Below are positions 24,769 to 35,000 of a stretch of 64,000 nt of DNA, in pieces (position 1 is the first letter of the stretch; every line of letters starts with the position of its first letter). Where the stretch lies: the NCBI GenBank assembly GCA_030267565.1, contig BRXU01000001.1, forward strand, positions 3,596,001-3,660,000. Direction: 5' to 3'. The translations under genes and the position numbers were made by a program. Origin of the DNA: Pleodorina starrii. Taxonomy: Eukaryota; Chlorophyta; Chlorophyceae; Chlamydomonadales; Volvocaceae. Below the pieces are notes generated by a model that did not search any database, was not told the DNA's origin, and saw only the letters and a list, made by a program, of their open reading frames with translations.

Positions 24769-25667
24769 ACTCCCTCACTCCCTCACTCCCTCACTCCCTC
24801 ACTCCCTCACTCCCTCACTCCCTCACTCCCTCACTCCCTCACTCCCTCACTCCCTCACTCCCTCACTCCCTCACTCCCTCACTCCCTCACTCCCTCACTC
24901 CCTCACTCCCTCACTCCCTCACTCCCTCACTCCCTCACTCCCTCACTCCCTCACTCCCTCACTCCCTCACTCCCTCACTCCCTCACTCCCTCACTCCCTC
25001 ACTCCCTCACTCCCTCACTCCCTCACTCCCTCACTCCCTCACTCCCTCACTCCCTCACTCCCTCACTCCCTCACTCCCTCACTCCCTCACTCCCTCACTC
25101 CCTCACTCCCTCACTCCCTCACTCCCTCACTCCCTCACTCCCTCACTCCCTCACTCCCTCACTCCCTCACTCCCTCACTCCCTCACTCCCTCACTCCCTC
25201 ACTCCCTCACTCCCTCACTCCCTCACTCCCTCACTCCCTCACTCCCTCACTCCCTCACTCCCTCACTCCCTCACTCCCTCACTCCCTCACTCCCTCACTC
25301 CCTCACTCCCTCACTCCCTCACTCCCTCACTCCCTCACTCCCTCACTCCCTCACTCCCTCACTCCCTCACTCCCTCACTCCCTCACTCCCTCACTCCCTC
25401 ACTCCCTCACTCCCTCACTCCCTCACTCCCTCACTCCCTCACTCCCTCACTCCCTCACTCCCTCACTCCCTCACTCCCTCACTCCCTCACTCCCTCACTC
25501 CCTCACTCCCTCACTCCCTCACTCCCTCACTCCCTCACTCCCTCACTCCCTCACTCCCTCACTCCCTCACTCCCTCACTCCCTCACTCCCTCACTCCCTC
25601 ACTCCCTCACTCCCTCACTCCCTCACTCCCTCACTCCCTCACTCCCTCACTCCCTCACTCCCTCACT
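24769..25667 (+). repeat. 8-mer minisatellite CTCCCTCA, about 112 copies
   Basis: Almost perfect tandem repeat over 899 bp. Because 8 is not a multiple of 3, every frame reads the same eight-residue peptide repeat, which explains the long but meaningless ORFs. It sits between two SINE copies. Confidence 0.97.
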
Positions 25668-25786
25668 TTCTATCAGACATTTACTCTCTCTCACACACAA
25701 GCTCTCTCTCTCTCTCACTCACTCACTCTCTCTCACACACTCACGCTCTCTCACACACACACTCTCTCTTGCTTACACACACTCTG

Positions 25787-25964
25787 CGCCGTACACCCGT
25801 ATATGGGGTATACGACGCAGCCAGCTCTGCGTCGAGCAGGAGGGGGTAGCGGCCCCTCACGCCCTTCTCCCACCGCAAGGGGGAGAGTGCTTAGGCGGTC
25901 TTTCCGTCGGGGCTGGGTTAGCAGCCCCTGGCCAGCGTCAGGGCCCGGTCAGATACTGTAACGA
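25787..25964 (+). mobile_element. SINE copy 2, 5'-truncated
   Basis: Starts at CGCCGTACACCCGTATATGG and then follows copy 1 to CAGATACTGTAACGAC. The missing 5' part fits incomplete reverse transcription. Confidence 0.75.
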
Positions 25965-26060
25965 CACACTCTCTCACACACACCCCCTCACTCACACAGT
26001 CACACACACACACAAACACACACCGCGTAGTGCGCCGGCACGACTGCTGTTTGTGCGGAC

Positions 26061-26291
26061 GAAGGGCCCAGCTGCCGTATAAGGCAGACTGTGAGCCCAA
26101 GCCTTTGGGGAGCCGCTGCACCGTACACCCGTATATGGGGTGTACGACGCAGCCAGCTCTGCGTCGAGCAGGAGGGGGTAGCGGCCCCTCACACTCTTTT
26201 CCCACCGCAAGGGGGAGAGTGCTTAGGCGGTCTTTCCGTCGGGGCTGGGTTAGCAGCCCCTGGCCAGCGTCAGGGCCCGGTCTGTAACGAC
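26061..26291 (+). mobile_element. SINE copy 3
   Basis: Nearly full match to copy 1 from GAAGGGCCCAGCTGCCG to TGTAACGACAC, with a short deletion before the end (GGTCTGTAACG). Followed by CA-rich repeats. Confidence 0.75.
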
Positions 26292-26417
26292 ACACACTCA
26301 CATACACTCTCACACGCACACACTCACACTCACACACACATACACTCACTCACAATCTCACTTACTCTCACACACTCATACTAACTCACTCACACTCACA
26401 CTTCCACACACACACAC

Positions 26418-26476
26418 CCGGGGGCGGGTTAGCGCCCCCGGCCAGTGTCGGCCCGGCAGATATGTAACAGTTACAC
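26418..26476 (+). mobile_element. SINE 3' fragment, family of 61-62 kb
   Basis: Only the last 59 bp (GGGCGGGTTAGCGCCCCCGG ... GATATGTAACAGTTACAC) are present, nearly identical to the ends at 61.68 and 62.33 kb, set in CA repeats. A short 5'-truncated insertion. Confidence 0.7.
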
Positions 26477-26620
26477 TTACACACCCACTCATACACTCAC
26501 TCACACACACTCCCACACTCACACTCACACACTCATGCACACACTCACTCACACACTCAAACAATCACACACTCTCTCACACACACACACACTCTCACAC
26601 ACACTCTCACACACTGACCA
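26477..26620 (+). repeat. CA/CT-rich simple repeat
   Basis: ACTCAC- and ACACTC-type repeats behind the SINE fragment. Confidence 0.8.
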
Positions 26621-26644
26621 CGCAGGTGCAGACCGCATGCAGAC

Positions 26645-27328
26645 CGGGTCGCGTGAGCCCACTTTTGCAAGCGCGCCTCTTTCTCATCGAGAATTTGATG
26701 TCATACGATACCTTTACCGCTGACTTTATGAACGGCCACTTTTCGGGGCCTTTTGGCGGCGCGCGCTGCATACTGTAGTCGACTTGCCATGGACATTGTC
26801 GCCCACTTTGCAAAGCCGCGCACGCTCCTCGGACTCGGAAACTTGGCTCTAACAATAGCGAATTCAATCTCCTGAAAACTTCTGGCTGCCAAATCCCAGA
26901 GCGCACTATGTGCCCCAGGTGCACAACTATGTCTTCCCGGTAGTTGTACTCTTGTCCCACCCGCTTGCTTTCCGGTTCGTAATTTCCATCCTTCAATTCT
27001 ATATGGTGTTTCCTTTTAATATATTATGTTCTTAGGTAGCCGTTACGGGTTCGCACGAGTCGGGTCCACGGTCGCGCGAGTCCACTACTTTTGCAAGCGC
27101 GCCTCTTTCCCACCCAGAATTTCATGTAATATGATCCCTGGAAAACTAGTTATTGAACGGCTAATTTTTGGGGCCTTTTGGCGGCGCGCACTGCATAGTC
27201 GACTTGCCATGGACACTTGTCGCCCACTCTGCACAGCCACGCACGCTCCTCCGAGTCGGAAACTTGGCGCTAACAATAGCAAATTCAATCTCCTCAAAAC
27301 TTCTGGATGCCAAAGCCCAGAGCGCACG
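26645..27328. repeat. Pair of direct repeats, about 260 bp each
   Basis: 26645-26908 and 27068-27328 share GGTCGCG.GAG.CCAC, ACTTTTGCAAGCGCGCCTCT, GGGGCCTTTTGGCGGCGCGC and AACTTCTGG.TGCCAAA, at roughly 80-85% identity by eye. Noncoding and not recognised. Confidence 0.75.
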
Positions 27329-27431
27329 ACTTGACGTGTGACAGACGGACGCACGCACAATTATGGGGTCGTATCCCTCCGCAATCTTCGATTGCTCCGG
27401 GAACATTACACCGGACTACGGACACCATTTC

Positions 27432-29030
27432 AGTGGGGTAAGGCCTCCGCTTCTCTAGCTACGCTAGAGACGCTACGGCTACAGGGCGGGGCCTCTTTAC
27501 AAGCGCGCGCCCTTTGGGCCGCGGGCTGCCGTAGCGCCCGTTGCGGATGCGGATGCGGACGCGACGCGACGCGACGCTATGCTCCACGCTACGGTCCGCT
27601 ATGCTCCATTACGATTCGCTACGCAACGCTATGCTACACTACGCTACGCTAGGCTACATGACGCGATGCGAGGCGACGCAACGCGACGCGACGCTACACT
27701 ACGTTACGTGACGCGATGTGATGCTATGCTACGCTCCGCGATGCTCCATGCTACGCTCCGCTACGCTCCATTACGATCCGCTACGCAACGTTATGCTACG
27801 CTACGTTACGCTAGGCTACATGACGCGACGACGCGACATCGTGTTGCATTGTGTAGCATTGCAATGTGTTCGTGCATGCTGTGCTGCACTACACGACGCG
27901 ACGCGACGCGACGCGACGCGACGCGACGTGACGTGACACGACGCGACGCAACGCGACACGATGCGACGCGACGCAACATGACGCGACGCGATGCGACGCG
28001 ACGCGACGCGACACGACGCTACACTACACTATGCTCCGCGGGAAGGCGCGTGCGCGACTTCAATTGTGCACGTTGAAATGTGACGTGCGATTTACGATTG
28101 TGCACGCTGCACTATACTATGGTACGCGACGCGATGCTACGCTACGCTACGCTACGTTACGCGGCGGTGAGCGGCGGCGAGCGGCAACGAATAACGAGCG
28201 GCAACGACGCGAGTAGCGACAAGCCGCGACGAGCGGCGACTAACTTTGAACCGAGCGCAGCGGAGCGTGCGCGGCTTTAATCGCCGACTTGCGTTAAAGC
28301 GATGAAACCGAGCGAGCGAGCGAGCGAGCGAGCGAGCAAGCGACAGCGTAGCGAAGCGCAGCAGAACGTAGCGGAGCACTGCGCAGGCGCGCACGACTTT
28401 ATTCGCCGACTACACGACGCGACGCTATGCTCCGCGATACGCTCCGCTATGCTTCGTTACGATCCGCTACGCAATGCTACGCTACGCTACGCTACGCTAT
28501 GCTATGCTATGCAGCATCCTAAGTAGCGCGAGTGCACGATCGCATTTTCCTCGCAAATCGCAAGGCGACTAACTTTGACAAGCCTAACGCTATGATATCA
28601 CACATAAATGATTTCTATGATATATCTATATGCGAGCAGCACATCCCGCGACGCAAAAAAAATTTACGCACTTTACGCGTCGGGGTTTCGGAGCCGAGCC
28701 ATTCTACTGCACGATAGCATTACGATTCACATCGCGCCGCCATGTCACAATTCCATTATAAATATCTTCACTGCGATTGCGATGATTTCTACGCGCGGAG
28801 TCGTTCATGCGACTTCGGCCGCGATCAGCTGTTACTATTTCAAACTTCAACTTGAATGAACACATGAACGCACGTATATCAGAAATACAGGATGCATTAT
28901 GCTATCAGAAATGCCGAAAGAAAAAGCGAAATTCCGGAAAATCCAAATTACAGCCCTACGGACGGACGGACGGACATTTAAGTGGGGTAAGGCCTCCGCT
29001 TCTCTAGCTACGCTAGAGGCGCTACGGCTA
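27432..29030. repeat. Pentanucleotide-rich element B flanked by 50-bp direct repeats
   Basis: Same block order as element A (GC-rich start, GACGC/CTACG pentamers, reverse-sense and GCGA part, CACGATCGCATTTTCCTCGC block, GCGTCGGGGTTTCGGAGCC block). It is bounded by a 50-bp direct repeat at 27432-27481 and 28981-29030 with a single mismatch. Confidence 0.75.
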
Positions 29031-30929
29031 TAAGTGAGGGCATAAGGATAGTCTATGGGCATGTACGGAAGGATATGTGCTCGCCCCGCCCTGGGCGCTT
29101 CGCGCTGGGGCCCCGCCCAAAAATGTCGTCCCCACGCACGACACAGGGCAGCCACGCAAGTGCCGATGATTTCTCAAATCGGCTCACAAGCTCGGTCATA
29201 CACGCATGTAGTCGAAGCACGCACGCGTCGTTTGGGTTCGAGTTCTGGCTCTCATGTCGAGGCAGGGTCGGTGTTGGTAACGTATTGTAATGATCTGTTT
29301 CTTTCATTTATTCCAAGTGCGTCTTCGGGCGGACCAGGGGTTTGATACCACGGTTTAGGTCGTTGACATATATAATGCCCAGCATGTTCTCGGGCCCAGC
29401 CATTTCCCGCAGCCACCAGTGTTGACTTCATGGATTAATGTATAGATTACTGTTGCGGTCAGCGCGTAGTCTAGCTAACGTATGCTAGCTTGGAGAATCC
29501 CCGCGCGGCCCTGGTAGAAACAGTCTGCGCTGATTGATAGCGATCGAAGGCTTACGTAGCTAGGGCGCTTCCATCCATGGCGTCTAGCTTCAATACTGCC
29601 TCCAGGTGTCCAGGACGATCGTCGCCTGCTGGGCATGTACGGCAACGCAGGACCGTAGCCTAAACAGGCCTGTCGGCTGGGCGGGAGTCACGCACAACAC
29701 AAACGCCGAGGTTCGCTGCGGACGTTGGTCTTATTATGAGATATTTTCCTGATCTGGGAGTCGCGCGAATGGCTGGTCGCGCGGTGCCTTCATGAACCGA
29801 CCAGCGGGACCCGAGGGACAGTTAATCTGGTGCGACTATCGTTGCGTGGGTCGATCGTGGCCAGGGGGGCGGAGTTGGTTGGGTTCCGCTTCTCAGACAG
29901 GCGTGCACGCTAGCTGGCGGCGGGACGACGGGGACTGCGTAAGGCAGGGCGACTCAGTCACGGAAATAGGGCAACGGTTTGGGCCTCGTAAGCTGAAGTC
30001 GATGATACCCTGATGATACTGGAGAATAATCCTCACTACCATCCAAGGCTTCCGCTCCAGGCCCATTCCCTGCACCCGGCGGGCGTTCAGCTGTTCGTGC
30101 TAGATAGGCGGCCGGCCGGCCCCTCCCACACATTACTTGCCTCCAACAACCAGGCTGCGGCTCGCTCCTGAGCATCCTGCACAGCCCACACCAGAACATG
30201 TTGGCTCGGCTGGGCTTGCTTGCCGTGCGTTCTCACTTCTCAATGCAACGAGCTCGCCCAGGTGGGGCCGCCCTGCCCCACAAGCTATTACAGCTGAGGC
30301 CGCGACCCATTGATAGACACGACACCGCTCTCCTGTAGAAGCGTGATTTGCCCCAGGTATGCGCCGATGGCGCTCCTAGATGGCTGTGCAACAGCTGATG
30401 GCCGTCCGCCAGGTGCGTCCATGCGGGTTGCCCCACAAACAAAACGCGTCTCTAGGCTGTGACAGCGAAAGGAGAACACGTATAATGACAGTGACAACCA
30501 CGTGTAGCGTCCGGCCAGCCGCCCTTGCCCCTTGTTCCTTTACTGACGCATGCTTCCCATCACTATGACACCGCCTTCATTGTTTGCCTATCTCTCACTC
30601 ATACCGGCGACGCTCTTTTGCTGCCTGAAGTTGGGGGTTTCCCTCGACTGACAGGTGCAACCGTGCTTACTTTGTCTCCTTCAATTGGGCCCCTTCAATT
30701 CACAAGGGCGGAATGGATGGGGGAGAATTCCGGGAATTAATCTATTTTCCATTCCTACCAGGTGTTTCCTGGAAGGGGGCCTTCTGGCCTCATCCTAACC
30801 CGGAATAGCTCCACTCCACAAACGAAAGAACCAGTTCCCACCAGGAGGAGGTCCACTTCTTACCTAGAAAGTGCCCACTGCCAGCCCGGAAATGAGCTAC
30901 TGACCCACAGCAGGAGGGTAAAACAGCAA
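29031..30929. other. No gene recognised
   Basis: Mixed-composition DNA with short ORFs on both strands. Minus-strand frames around 29954-30497 have coding-like composition but no recognised domain and no clear splice chain. Confidence 0.45.
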
Positions 30930-31488
30930 ACGGGTTCCTTCCGTTCCTTCCGTTCCTTCCGACTGCCGAATGTCCGAAGAAGGGGAGGGGGGGGTCAAAA
31001 CGGGCTTCCGAACCTTCCGTTCCTTCCGACCGGCCGGTGGGCCCCAGGGGAGGGGGGGTTCAAAACGGGCTTCCGATCCTTCCGTTCCTTCCGACCGGCC
31101 GGTGGGCCCCAGGGGGGGGGGGTCAAAACGGGCTTCCGATCCTTCCGTTCCTTCCGACCGGCCGGTGGGCCCCAGGGGAGGGGGGGGGTCAAAACGGGCT
31201 TCCGATCCTTCCATTCCTTCCGACCGGCCGGTGGGCCCCAGGGGAGGGGGGGTCAAAACGGGCTTCCGATCCTTCCATTCCTTCCCACTGCCGAATGTCC
31301 CCAGGAGGGAGGGGGGGTCTGAAGGGCCTTCCGTTCCTTCCATTCCTTCCGACTGACGGATGTCCCTACGAGGGAGGGGGGGGAGTCTGAAGGGCCTTCC
31401 GTTCCTTCCATTCCTTCCGACTGACGGATGTCCCTAGGAGGGAGGGGGATTCCCTGGAGGGCCTTCCGTTCCTTCCATTCCTTCCGAA
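30930..31488 (-). repeat. Short 66-bp satellite array, inverted relative to the main array
   Basis: About eight units of the reverse complement of the main monomer (GGGGGTCAAAACGGGCTTCC...). Units near the right edge are more diverged (CTGACGGATGTCC, CTGAAGGGCC), as expected at an array margin. Confidence 0.9.
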
Positions 31489-31634
31489 GCCTCCAAGACT
31501 GATGCAAGAATCGAACCCGCGACGTCATATATACATAATGTTCTTCGTTAACAAACTTTACAATGATCCTTGAATTCATACTTATAAGTATATATTATAT
31601 ACATAACATTGAAGAGGACGCACGCAGTATCGTA

Positions 31635-32048
31635 GTGGTGCTCGGGATTGCAACGGGGTTGGTGTGGGTCCATGCATGGGCAGTCCCCACGGAAGGGGGG
31701 AGGGCGTGGGGGGGCACCGAGCTGAAACCATGACATGCTGAAAACACCGATCAAACACCCGATTCCCCATCCCCCCATCCCTGGGGACTGCTCATAGCCC
31801 ATGCATGGACCCACACCCATCCCGTTGCAAGTGGTGCTCGGGATTGCAACGGGGTGGGTGTGGGTCCATGCATGGGCTATGAGCAGTCCCCACGGAAGGG
31901 GGGAGGGCGGGGGGGGGGGCACCGAGCTGAAACCATGACATGCTGAAAACACCGATCAAACACCCGATTCCCTATCCCCCCATCCCTGGGGACTGCTCAT
32001 AGCCCATGCATGGACCCACACCCATCCCGTTGCAAGTGGTGCTCGGGA
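31635..32048. mobile_element. Two tandem mini-elements with long terminal inverted repeats
   Basis: Element 1 is 31648-31830 (183 bp) and element 2 is 31844-32035 (192 bp). Each starts TTGCAACGGGG and ends CCCGTTGCAA, with arms of about 45 bp that also pair (GGGTCCATGCATGGGC against its reverse complement). The 13-bp sequence GTGGTGCTCGGGA occurs before, between and after them (31635, 31831, 32036). Element 1 has lost 7 bp in its left arm. Noncoding MITE-like units. Confidence 0.75.
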
Positions 32049-35000
32049 TTCCGATCCTTCCGTTTTGACCCCCCCCCCTCCCCTGGGGCCCTCCGGCCGG
32101 TCGGAAGGAACGGAAGGATCGGAAGCCCGTTTTGACCCCCCCCCCTGGGGCCCTCACGCCGGTCGGAAGGAACGGAAGGATCGGAAGCCCGTTTTGACCC
32201 CCCCCCCTCCCCTGGGGCCCTCCGGCCGGTCGGAAGGAACGGAAGGATCGGAAGCCCGTTTTGACCCCCCCCCTCCCCTGGGGCCCTCCGGCCGGTCGGA
32301 AGGAACGGAAGCATCGGAAGCCCGTTTTGACCCCCCCCCCTCCCCTGGGGCCCTCCGGCCGGTCGGAAGGAACGGAAGCATCGGAAGCCCGTTTTGACCC
32401 CCCCCCTCCCCTGGGGCCCTCTGGCCGGTCGGAAGGAACGGAAGGATCGGAAGCCCGTTTTGACCCCCCCCACCTCCCCTGGGGCCCACCGGCCGGTCGG
32501 AAGGAACGGAAGCATCGGAAGCCCGTTTGGGCCCCCCCCCTCCCCTGGGGCCCTCCGGCCGGTCGGAAGGAACGGAAGCATCGGAAGCCCGTTTTGACCC
32601 CCCCTCCCCTGGGGCCCACCAGCCGGTCGGAAGGAACGGAAGCATCGGAAGCCCGTTTTGACCCCCCCCCTCCCCTGGGGCCCACCGGCCGGTCGGAAGG
32701 AACGGAAGCATCGGAAGCCCGTTTTGACCCCCCCCTTCCCCTGGGGCCCACCGGCCGGTCGGAAGGAACGGAAGCATCGGAAGCCCGTTTTGACCCCCCC
32801 TTCCCCTGGGGCCCTCCAGCCGTTCGGAAGGAACGGAAGCATCGGAAGCCCGTTTTGACCCCCCCCCCCTCCCCTGGGGCCCTCCGGCCGGTCGGAAGGA
32901 ACGGAAGCATCGGAAGCCCGTTTTGACCCCCCCCCTCCCCTGGGGCCCTCCGGCCGGTCGGAAGGAACGGAAGGATCGGAAGCCCGTTTTGACCCCCCCC
33001 TCCCCGGGGGCCCGCCGGCCGGGCGGAAGGAACGGAAGCATCGGACGCCCGTTTTGACCCCCCCCCCCTCCCCTGGGGCCCTCCGGCCGGTCGGAAGGAA
33101 CGGAAGGATCGGAAGCCCGTTTTGACCCCCCCCTCCCCTGGGGCCCTCCGGCCGGTCAGAAGGAACGGAAGCATCGGAAGCCCGTTTTGACCCCCCCCCT
33201 CCCCTGGGGCCCTCCGGCCGGTCGGAAGGAACGGAAGCATCGGAAGCCCGTTTTGACCCCCCCCTCCCCTGGGGCCCACCGGCCGGTCGGAAGGAACGGA
33301 AGCATCGGAAGCCCGTTTTGACCCCCCCCTTCCCCTGGGGCCCTCCAGCCGTTCGGAAGGAACGGAAGCATCGGAAGCCCGTTTTGACCCCCCCCCTCCC
33401 CTGGGGCCCTCCGGCCGGTCGGAAGGAACGGAAGCATCGGAAGCCCGTTTTGACCCCCCCCCCTCCCCTGGGGACCTCCGGCCGGTCGGAAGGAACGGAA
33501 GGATCGGAAGCCCGTTTTGACCCCCCCCCTCCCCTGGGGCCCTCCGGCCGGTCAGAAGGAACGGAAGCATAGGAAGCCCGTTTTGACCCCCCCCCTCCCC
33601 TGGGGCCCTCCGGCCGGTCGGAAGGAACGGAAGCATCGGAAGCCCGTTTTGACCCCCCCCTCCCCTGGGGCCCTCCGGCCGGTCGGAAGGTTCGGAAGGA
33701 TCGGAAGCCCGTTTTGACCCCCCCCTCCCCTGGGGCCCTCCGGCCGGTCGGAAGGAACGGAAGGTTCGGAAGCCCGTTTTTACCCCCCCCCCTCCCCTGG
33801 GGCCCTCCGGCCGGTCGGAAGGAACGGAAGCATCGGAAGCCCGTTTTGACCCCCCCCCCTCCCCTGGGGCCCTCTGGCCGGTCGGAAGGAACGGAAGGAT
33901 CGGAAGCCCGTTTTGACCCCCCCCTCCCCTGGGGCCCTCCGGCCGGTCGGAAGGAACGGAAGCATCGGAAGCCCGTTTTGACCCCCCCCTCCCCTGGGGC
34001 CCTCCGGCCGGTCGGAAGGAACGGAAGGATCGGAAGCCCGTTTTGACCCCCCCCCCTCCCCTGGGGCCCTCCGGCCGGTCAGAAGGAACGGAAGCATCGG
34101 AAGCCCGTTTTGACCCCCCCCCTCCCCTGGGGCCCTCCGGCCGGTCAGAAGGAACGGAAGCATCGGAAGCCCGTTTTGACCCCCCCCCCTCCCCTGGGGC
34201 CCTCCGGCCGGTCGGAAGGAACGGAAGCATCGGAAGCCCGTTTTGACCCCCCCCTCCCCTGGGGCCCACCGGCCGGTCGGAAGGAACGGAAGCATCGGAA
34301 GCCCGTTTTGACCCCCCCCCTTCCCCTGGGGCCCTCCAGCCGTTCGGAAGGAACGGAAGCATCGGAAGCCCGTTTTGACCCCCCCCCTCCCCTGGGGCCC
34401 TCCGGCCGGTCGGAAGGAACGGAAGGATCGGAAGCCCGTTTTGACCCCCCCCCTCCCCTGGGGCCCTCCGGCCGGTCGGAAGGAACGGAAGGATCGGAAG
34501 CCCGTTTTGACCCCCCCCCCTCCCCTGGGGCCCTCCGGCCGGTCGGAAGGAACGGAAGCATCGGAAGCCCGTTTTGACCCCCCCCCCTCCCCTGGGGCCC
34601 TCTGGCCGGTCGGAAGGAACGGAAGGATCGGAAGCCCGTTTTGACCCCCCCCTCCCCTGGGGCCCTCCGGCCGGTCGGAAGGAACGGAAGCATCGGAAGC
34701 CCGTTTTGACCCCCCCCCTCCCCTGGGGCCCTCCGGCCGGTCGGAAGGAACGGAAGGATCGGAAGCCCGTTTTGACCCCCCCCCCTCCCCTGGGGCCCTC
34801 CGGCCGGTCAGAAGGAACGGAAGCATCGGAAGCCCGTTTTGACCCCCCCCCTCCCCTGGGGCCCTCCGGCCGGTCAGAAGGAACGGAAGCATCGGAAGCC
34901 CGTTTTGACCCCCCCCCTCCCCTGGGGCCCTCCGGCCGGTCGGAAGGAACGGAAGCATCGGAAGCCCGTTTTGACCCCCCCCTCCCCTGGGGCCCACCGG

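Noticed and set aside
24399..26082. Overlapping ORFs of 453 and 520 codons
   Set aside because: They consist of the 8-mer minisatellite plus SINE sequence read in a chance frame.
29954..30497. Minus-strand ORFs with coding-like composition
   Set aside because: No recognised family and no consistent splice sites joining them.
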